Positions 1 to 4,755 of a DNA stretch of 8,680 bases are shown in pieces. Made by a program: the position numbers and the translations under genes. Positions within the stretch are counted from its first letter, which is position 1, and each line of letters starts with the position of its first letter. Below the pieces are notes generated by a model. That model did not search any database and had not been told where the DNA came from. It saw only the letters and a list, made by a program, of their open reading frames with translations. Source of the stretch: Planctomycetota bacterium (GTDB lineage Bacteria > Planctomycetota > UBA1135 > GCA-002686595); contig JAKVCE010000074.1 in the NCBI GenBank assembly GCA_022447405.1, positions 1-8,680 of the forward strand. Reading direction: 5' to 3'.

Positions 1-1819
1 TGTGGAGGCTCGTGTCAGGGCCCGCGCAGTCGCCGTTTCCCGTGCCCGGGTAGGGCCCGTTCCACCAGTCGTTGCCGCCAAAACCGATGCCGTTCCAGTG
101 ATCGGTGTCGCTACCATCGCTGTAGATAGTCGTGACATTAAACGTGCCGCCGCCGTTGCTGATATGGAAGATCATCTCGAGCCTTGACTCAGGGCCAACC
201 ACCATCGGGGTCGCCAGCTCTGTCCACTGTCCGATGGTGTGATCCCAGCCGCTCGGGAGCCAGTCGGGCTGGTCGCCCCAGCAGTTGCCGGTGTCGTCGT
301 CGAAGCCTCTGCCGCCGAGGTGGACGATGTCCATCGCATCAGCCGCGGTCTCAAAGGTGTACTTAGCGCACTTCTTGTCACTAGGCGCACCGTTCTCAAG
401 GCTGAGGCCGCGGTCACTGATCGAGCGGTAGCCCATGTCAGCGTCCGGTTGACCGGACTCACCCTGGTGGACGATGCCGTTCCAGTTGTAGCCGAGGGCG
501 ACGGCGTCGACGGCCAAGGGCGCGACGTCCACGTTGATCGCGTTCGCTGCGAAGATGGCGTGTCCGCCATTTCCGTTGGTCGGGTTCTTGAAGGTGATCG
601 AGGTGATGACCTCGCCCTGGTAAGTGGCCGGGATGTCGACCGAGCCCTCGTCGATGTGGAGGCCCCAGTCGGGGAGGTTGACGCAGTCGAAGTTGCCGGT
701 GCCGGGGTAGGGTCCGTTCCACCAGTCGCCTGCTCCGACGGTGCCCGTGTGGGATGTGCCGTTCGCGAAGTTGATGCTCACATCGAAGCTGCCTCCACCA
801 TCAGAGATGTTGAAGATGAGGTCGATGCGACTGTTCTCCTGAACGGTCATCTGACGGTGGATCTGGGTCGTGCATGCAGCGTCACTGGCAGCGCTGTTGC
901 CGCTGTGATCCCATCCGCTCGGGAGCCAGTCAGGCTGATCGCCCCAGCAAGAGCCGGGGTCCGTGTCGAAGTTGCGAGGGCCCATGTGCACGATGTCCAG
1001 CGCGTTCGGCTGTTGGACGAAGGTGTACTTGTCCGTAAAGGTGTCGCTGGGCGCGCCGTTGGTGAAGTCGAGGCCGCGGTCACCGATCGAGCGATAGCCC
1101 ATGTCGGCGTCGGCGTTGCCAGGCTCGCCGTAGTGAACGATGCCGTTCCAGTTGTAGTCGAGCGTGATCGGGTCGCTGGTCTCAGGGCCGATCCCGGTGC
1201 TGACATTGCACGCGAAGATCGCGTACTGGGCGCTGCTGTTCAGCCTCTGGAAGGAGAGGCCGTCTACCGTGACGCCTGCGAGGAGCCCGCCATCGGAGAG
1301 GGTGCCCTCATTGATGTGGAGGCCTGCTCCAGCGAGGCCGCCGCAGTCAAAGCCGTCCGTGCCCGCGTAGGGGCCGCCGAACCAGTCGCCTGCTCCCATG
1401 GAGCCGAGGGGCACATCACCGACGTTTGTGTGCGCGGTGATGCTGAAGTCGCCGCCGCCGTCCGTGACATGGAAGATGCAGCTGATCTGGCTCTCGCCTG
1501 AGAGCACGATCCCGTTGGTGAACCATGTGGTCTGCGGACCGCTGTGGTCCGAGTTGCCATTGAGCCAAGTAGGCTCTGTTCCACGGCAGTCACCGTTTGC
1601 AGCGGCATCCCAGCCGTTCCAGCCCGTGCAGGGGCGGCAGCCGAGGTTGACGATGTCCAGCACGCCAGCGTCTGTGATGAGGTTGTACTTGTCGACCATG
1701 GCGTCGCTCGGGGCGCCACCAGCGAAGTTCAAGCCTCGGTCACCGATGGCGCGGTAGCCGTCGGGGTTGTCAGGTTGCCCGTCCTCGCCTTGGTGGACGA
1801 TTCCGTTCCAGTTGTAGTC
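1..1819 (-). repeat. Three tandem coding repeats of about 220 residues
   Basis: Unit 1 spans 1819-1160 (residues 34-253), unit 2 spans 1159-494 (254-475) and unit 3 runs from 493 past the window edge (476 onward). Units 2 and 3 are closer to each other than to unit 1: both have CWGDQPDWLPSGWDH and DWWNGPYPGTGN, where unit 1 has more diverged versions. Positions 238-284 and 904-950 are nearly identical DNA (3 differences in 47 bases by eye, all synonymous) at an offset of 666 bases. A cysteine pair recurs in each unit (C111/C192, C324/C412, C546/C631) and could form one disulfide per unit. Unit 1 carries extra cysteines (C94, C97, C147). Confidence 0.85.
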
Positions 1820-1918
1820 AAGCGCGATTTGGTGGGTGCCCGATTGAGCGGCCGCGGGAGCGCACAGTAGAAGTAGGGGGATGTATCTCATCCCCAAAAT
1901 TTGCCGTAGAATCGCCAT
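1..1918 (-). CDS. Large secreted tandem-repeat protein, C-terminus cut by window edge
   Basis: Reading the minus strand from the ATG at 1918, the frame stays open for 639 codons to the window edge with no stop, so the protein is longer than seen. An AAAGG at 1931-1927 lies 8 bases before this ATG. A second in-frame ATG at codon 10 (1891) is an alternative start. Residues 1-25 look like a signal peptide: Arg residues, then a hydrophobic stretch (YIPLLLLCAPAAA), with likely cleavage near AAA|Q. Residues 34-639 are three tandem units with periods of 220 and 222 residues. Each unit starts with YNWNGIVH, continues with GYR[AS]I[GS]DRGL and LDIV or MDIV, and has a second half with DGGG or NGGG, GDW[WF]xGPYxGT and a conserved Cys. 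The third unit is incomplete. I do not recognise a named family. Inference: an exported, disulfide-stabilised, beta-rich, possibly calcium-binding extracellular protein. Codon use is like the neighbours and I see no sign of recent transfer. Confidence 0.85.
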   Translation of the reverse strand, partial: MAILRQILGMRYIPLLLLCAPAAAQSGTHQIALDYNWNGIVHQGEDGQPDNPDGYRAIGDRGLNFAGGAPSDAMVDKYNLITDAGVLDIVNLGCRPCTGWNGWDAAANGDCRGTEPTWLNGNSDHSGPQTTWFTNGIVLSGESQISCIFHVTDGGGDFSITAHTNVGDVPLGSMGAGDWFGGPYAGTDGFDCGGLAGAGLHINEGTLSDGGLLAGVTVDGLSFQRLNSSAQYAIFACNVSTGIGPETSDPITLDYNWNGIVHYGEPGNADADMGYRSIGDRGLDFTNGAPSDTFTDKYTFVQQPNALDIVHMGPRNFDTDPGSCWGDQPDWLPSGWDHSGNSAASDAACTTQIHRQMTVQENSRIDLIFNISDGGGSFDVSINFANGTSHTGTVGAGDWWNGPYPGTGNFDCVNLPDWGLHIDEGSVDIPATYQGEVITSITFKNPTNGNGGHAIFAANAINVDVAPLAVDAVALGYNWNGIVHQGESGQPDADMGYRSISDRGLSLENGAPSDKKCAKYTFETAADAMDIVHLGGRGFDDDTGNCWGDQPDWLPSGWDHTIGQWTELATPMVVGPESRLEMIFHISNGGGTFNVTTIYSDGSDTDHWNGIGFGGNDWWNGPYPGTGNGDCAGPDTSLH

Positions 1919-2019
1919 TTTGGGGGCCTTTGTTTGAAAAAAAACTAAGACAAAGAGGGGTTGGAAGGGTCTTTACGACGGTCTTCGGCAGGCTCTTTAC
2001 ATTCTCTTTGCCAAGAGAC

Positions 2020-2031
2020 GAAGACGTCTTC
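2020..2031. repeat. Perfect 12-bp palindrome upstream of the repeat-protein gene
   Basis: GAAGACGTCTTC reads the same on both strands and lies about 100 bases upstream of the ATG at 1918. The same leader holds a direct repeat TCTTTAC at 1970-1976 and 1994-2000. A dimeric regulator site is possible, but I cannot identify a convincing -35/-10 pair beside it, so its role is inference only. Confidence 0.3.
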
Positions 2032-2065
2032 TTATGCCAAGAGGCAGAGCGTCCTTATCAAACCC

Positions 2066-2109
2066 AAAAAATGAGTCCTGCCAGCCCAGGCAGGCACGCC
2101 GCCGTGCCT
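2066..2109 (-). terminator. Possible terminator after the dehydrogenase locus
   Basis: Read on the minus strand about 60 bases after the TAG at 2174-2172, there are two adjoining stem-loops. The first has a 7-bp stem (AGGCACG/CGTGCCT, 2092-2098 with 2103-2109) and a 4-base loop. The second has a 6-bp stem (CCTGCC/GGCAGG, 2077-2082 with 2089-2094) and a 6-base loop. Six T residues (2071-2066) follow after a 5-base gap. The stems share three bases, so they compete. The gap before the T run makes this a weak rather than classic intrinsic terminator. Confidence 0.4.
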
Positions 2110-2171
2110 CGAATCGGCGCACGTACCTGCGCCGCCACATCTCGTACAGCCTGGAGCGGAGTCAGCGCCCT

Positions 2172-2717
2172 CTAGGGGCAGAAGGTCGCGGTCAGGGCGT
2201 CCGAGAGGTTCGCGCCAGAGCCGCCGGGACCGTTGGGGTCGCGATACCAAGCCTGGAAGTGCCAGGTGGAGCCCGGTGTGACCTGGTGGTTGCCGCTCTG
2301 GTTCTGCAGGTCGAGATCGCGGCGCAGTGTGCCCGCCACGCTGGCCTGGATCGGCGGGTTGATTCGTTTGGTGTCTCCGCCGACGCAGCGGAAGCCGTCC
2401 ATGAAGGGGATCTGGATGTTATTGGTGCCGTAGTAGCAGAGGGTGAACTGCTCAGGCACCAGGTCGTTCACCTCGAGCTGAAAGTCGTTCGAGGTGAAGC
2501 TCGTTGAACCTAAGTTGGAGATCAACGCTCCGGCACCGACGGAGTTGGGAGAGGTCTCGCAGAAGTTGGAGGTGCCGCAGGTGGCTGCAGGGATGACCCT
2601 GAAGATGGTGGAGGGGAAGTTGCCGATGACCAAGAGCTCTCCCTCAGCGTCCGTGCCGAAGGAGTTGATCGTCGTGAGCGAGGTCCCGTCCGCCGTCACG
2701 AACTCGAGGCTGCGCTC
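2172..2717 (-). pseudogene. C-terminal part of the PQQ-type dehydrogenase, behind an in-frame TAG
   Basis: This is the direct continuation, in the same frame, of the dehydrogenase that stops at 2720-2718. There are 181 sense codons (ERSLEF, then V at 2699) before a final TAG at 2174-2172. The first part holds the expected end of the beta-propeller: INSFGTDAEGEL followed by TIFRVIP, like the closing strands of GSDH proteins. The remaining ~135 residues form a separate domain with cysteines at continuous numbering 390, 396, 437, 454 and 523, ending in GSTWHFQAWYRDPNGPGG and ATFCP. Such a C-terminal extension is plausible for secreted planctomycete proteins, but I cannot name it. The GTG at 2699 could only be a poor independent start: an AGGAG lies 15 bases upstream, too far for a good ribosome site. 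Alternatives to decay are a sequencing error or stop-codon readthrough. Confidence 0.65.
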
Positions 2718-3746
2718 CTAGTGCTCCGTCATGGTCGTCCCGTCATAGCGCAGGGACCACACGCGCGCGCTGCAGTAGTCGGCGTAGAAGTAGGTCCCTT
2801 GGAGCGAGGGCATGGCCCCTCCGCGGTACACCTCACCTCCGATGATGCAGCAGAGCCCGCCGCTGTGGTTGTACTCGAGGACGGGTTCGACGTAGCTCAC
2901 TGCGCTGGGGCAGGAGCAGCCAGGCAGGTTGTTGCAGACGGTGCCCTCTCTGCAGGCCCAGCCGAAGTTGAGGCCGCCTCCGCTGCCGCCGGGGACGAAG
3001 TCGAGCTCTTCGCGGGTGGTCTGACCGACGTCGCCGATGAACATGTCCCCGGTGACGGAGTCGAAGCCGAAGCGCCAGGGCTGGCGCAGGCCGTAGACCC
3101 AGATCTCCTCCGCGACGTTCGGTTGACCGACGAAGGGGTTGTCGGCGGGGATGTAGGGCGCGGGCGCGTCGATGTCGAGGCGCAGGATCTTCCCCTGGGT
3201 GGTCGAGAGGTCTTGGCTTGAGCCGCTGTCTGCCGGGAGCCCGTGGTAGCCGCCTCCGTCACCGGTGCTGAGGTAGAGCATCCCGTCGGGACCGAACTTC
3301 AGACAGTTCCAGTTGTGGACATAGCCAGGCTGCTGGAAGGGGGTGAGGATCTCGATGGTGGAGCTCGGGTCGGCGACGTCCGGATCGCTCGAGACCTGGA
3401 ACTCTGCGAGGTGAGATTGGTCCAGCGTGTCGTTGTAGACGAGGAAGAAGCGCCCGTTCGAGAGGTAGTTCGGGTGGAACGCCATGCACAGGATCCCCTC
3501 GTGGGATGACATGGAGGCCGATATGTCCATGAAGGGGGTCGGCAGGACGGCGCCGTCGCGGATGATGTGGATGACTCCGCCCTTGGTCGTGACGAAGAGG
3601 CGCTCGGTGTCACCGGGGGCCGCGCACACTGAGGTCGCTACGTCGAAGCCACCAGCCACGGGCTCAAGCAAGAGCTCTTGGGCCTGGCTAGACGTGCACA
3701 GCGCGAGCAGGGCCGCGGCGACAGAGAAGCGATGTTTACGGTTCAT
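2718..3746 (-). CDS. Secreted PQQ-dependent sugar dehydrogenase (GSDH family), truncated by TAG
   Basis: The product resembles soluble PQQ-dependent aldose sugar dehydrogenases (glucose/sorbosone dehydrogenase family), periplasmic or secreted six-bladed beta-propellers that oxidise sugars with PQQ and calcium. The ATG at 3746 has a good ribosome site (GAGGA at 3756-3752, spacer 5). Residues 1-23 are a signal peptide (MNRKHRFSVAAALLALCTSSQAQ). Family motifs in order are HEGILCMAFHPNY (82-94), YVHNWNCLKFGPDGMLYLSTGDGG (142-165, with H144 at the expected catalytic-base position), GLRQPWRFGFD (219-229), GDVGQTTREELDF (238-250) and a Cys-rich loop (265-300) before GGEVYRGG. The frame ends at residue 342 (MTEH) in a TAG inside the last propeller blade, so the closing strands and a C-terminal domain are lost unless the stop is bypassed. 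Substrate cannot be told from sequence. An electron acceptor is not encoded nearby, though the PSD1 protein carries a haem-c motif. Confidence 0.85.
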   Translation of the reverse strand: MNRKHRFSVAAALLALCTSSQAQELLLEPVAGGFDVATSVCAAPGDTERLFVTTKGGVIHIIRDGAVLPTPFMDISASMSSHEGILCMAFHPNYLSNGRFFLVYNDTLDQSHLAEFQVSSDPDVADPSSTIEILTPFQQPGYVHNWNCLKFGPDGMLYLSTGDGGGYHGLPADSGSSQDLSTTQGKILRLDIDAPAPYIPADNPFVGQPNVAEEIWVYGLRQPWRFGFDSVTGDMFIGDVGQTTREELDFVPGGSGGGLNFGWACREGTVCNNLPGCSCPSAVSYVEPVLEYNHSGGLCCIIGGEVYRGGAMPSLQGTYFYADYCSARVWSLRYDGTTMTEH

Positions 3747-3751
3747 GAAGA

Positions 3752-3756
3752 TCCTC
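3752..3756 (-). promoter_or_regulatory. Ribosome binding site of the PQQ-type dehydrogenase
   Basis: GAGGA on the minus strand, 5 bases before the ATG at 3746. It supports that start codon and is the clearest Shine-Dalgarno sequence in the window. Confidence 0.6.
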
Positions 3757-3891
3757 GGCGGTAGTGATCCGATTGAAGGCTAGCACACTCACAGAGTCCG
3801 GCTTTTCATAGGCCAAGAACACGGCTCAGAGCACCTTTAAGGCTCAAAAAACCACCTCCAAGCCCTAGGACGGGTTCAGAGCGCGCTTTGT

Positions 3892-3921
3892 TCTCGGCGT
3901 CTCAAGAGGGCGCCGCCGAGA
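3892..3921 (-). terminator. Stem-loop after the 224-residue protein gene
   Basis: TCTCGGCG (minus strand, from 3921) pairs perfectly over 8 bp with CGCCGAGA (ending 3892), with a 14-base loop. It starts 12 bases after the TAG at 3936-3934. There is no T run directly after it; a run of six T lies further on at 3851-3846. It may slow or end transcription or stabilise the mRNA 3' end. The remaining bases to 3747 show no gene. Confidence 0.35.
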
Positions 3922-3933
3922 GCATCACCGGAG

Positions 3934-4608
3934 CTACTTAGCGCGGCCGAGCCAGCGGTCGATGTTGGTGGAGTAGGTCTCGTACTGTTGAGTGGAGAGG
4001 AAGCCTTGGAGGTTGGCCTGGTGCCGCTCATTGTTGGCGGCCTTGATCTCGCCGGCCTGCTGGCTGTCGATCTCGCCAGCCTGCCAGAGCCGACCGAGCT
4101 CTGCGTCCATCTCTGACCTGGCGATCCAGGTGCGCTGCATCTCCTCAGTCTGGTACTGGGTGAGCCCCAGCTCAGGCGCGATCTTTTCGATCCTGGTGGA
4201 GATCCACTCGTCACGGTGCTGGTCCTTCACCTGCTGCTTCTGGAAGGCCTCCTGCTGGCGAATGGATGTGAGCGCGTTTTCTACCTTGGACTGCAGCGCG
4301 ACCGGGCTCGCGGCCTCTGTCTTGTCCATGCGATCCATGAAGGCGCGCACCTCCTCTTCGAACTCAGTGTCCTCCACGACGGAGACGCGCTCTGAGGGCA
4401 CGGGGCGCAGCTCGAGGTCGGAGATCCGCTCGCTGAGCTTGGCGTTCTCGGCGCGCAGAGCGTCCAGCTGGGCGATGAGGTCGACGCTGGGGGCCGCCTC
4501 AGGGACGACCTCGATCTTGTCCTCTGAGAGGAGCGCGCTGGTGATGGCGGCGCTGGCGCAGCCTAGGAGAATCACGACGACGAGGGGGCGGAGGGAGAGG
4601 TCTTTCAT
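3934..4608 (-). CDS. Membrane-anchored or lipoprotein-like coiled-coil protein, weakly LTxxQ/Spy-like
   Basis: A 224-residue protein with K2/R7 and a hydrophobic segment (about 8-27). LLGC at residues 14-17 resembles a lipobox, so it could be a lipoprotein or a single-pass membrane protein. Residues 42-68 look like a short coiled coil (LIAQLDALRAENAKLSERIS). The rest is charged and alpha-helical, rich in Q, E and K. Near the C-terminus are LTQYQ (149-153) and LSTQQ (204-208), about 55 residues apart. That spacing and the helical context recall the paired LTxxQ motifs of Spy/CpxP-type periplasmic proteins, but this is a resemblance only. The start ATG has only a weak site (GGGA about 5 bases upstream). 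The gene diverges from the PSD1-type gene and lies 187 bases before the dehydrogenase in the same direction. Function unknown; a periplasmic sensor or chaperone-like role is a guess. Confidence 0.75.
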   Translation of the reverse strand: MKDLSLRPLVVVILLGCASAAITSALLSEDKIEVVPEAAPSVDLIAQLDALRAENAKLSERISDLELRPVPSERVSVVEDTEFEEEVRAFMDRMDKTEAASPVALQSKVENALTSIRQQEAFQKQQVKDQHRDEWISTRIEKIAPELGLTQYQTEEMQRTWIARSEMDAELGRLWQAGEIDSQQAGEIKAANNERHQANLQGFLSTQQYETYSTNIDRWLGRAK

Positions 4609-4632
4609 AGTGATCCCATAATAGCAGGAGAT

Positions 4633-4664
4633 GCTGTTCTCCTCACTTCAGGGAGGAGAACAGC
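4633..4664. repeat. Perfect 12-bp inverted repeat in the divergent intergenic region
   Basis: GCTGTTCTCCTC (4633-4644) and its exact reverse complement GAGGAGAACAGC (4653-4664) flank an 8-base loop. It lies 24 bases upstream of the ATG at 4608 and 91 bases upstream of the ATG at 4756. Both flanking genes start here, so a terminator is not needed, and no T run follows on either strand. Just beyond it, 4666-4677 (GGTCGCGTGACC) is nearly palindromic. An operator or a structured 5' leader of the minus-strand gene is plausible. Confidence 0.6.
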
Positions 4665-4755
4665 GGGTCGCGTGACCACGCCAGGGAGGTACTGATTCCC
4701 CCAAGGACTCAACCTCCATTAGGATGGTCGTCCGTCCTGCACGGGATCCTCCGAG

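Noticed and set aside
239..1501. Plus-strand open frame of 420 codons
   Set aside because: It is antisense to the repeat protein. The minus-strand frame shows a signal peptide, internal repeats and conserved cysteines, while the plus frame is a low-complexity Val/Ala/Arg/Asp-rich shadow typical of high-GC DNA.
1919..2171. A small gene in the gap between the dehydrogenase locus and the repeat protein
   Set aside because: The plus-strand frames here have no convincing start site, motif or coding-like composition. The gap holds hairpins, a T run and a palindrome, more like terminator and promoter DNA.
2718..2720. TAG reassigned as a sense codon in this organism
   Set aside because: The 224-residue gene at 3934 and the dehydrogenase tail at 2172 both terminate at TAG where the protein naturally ends, so TAG acts as a stop here.
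2721..3221. Plus-strand open frame of 166 codons
   Set aside because: Antisense to the dehydrogenase, whose motifs (FGPDG, STGDGG, GDVGQ) are unmistakable on the minus strand.
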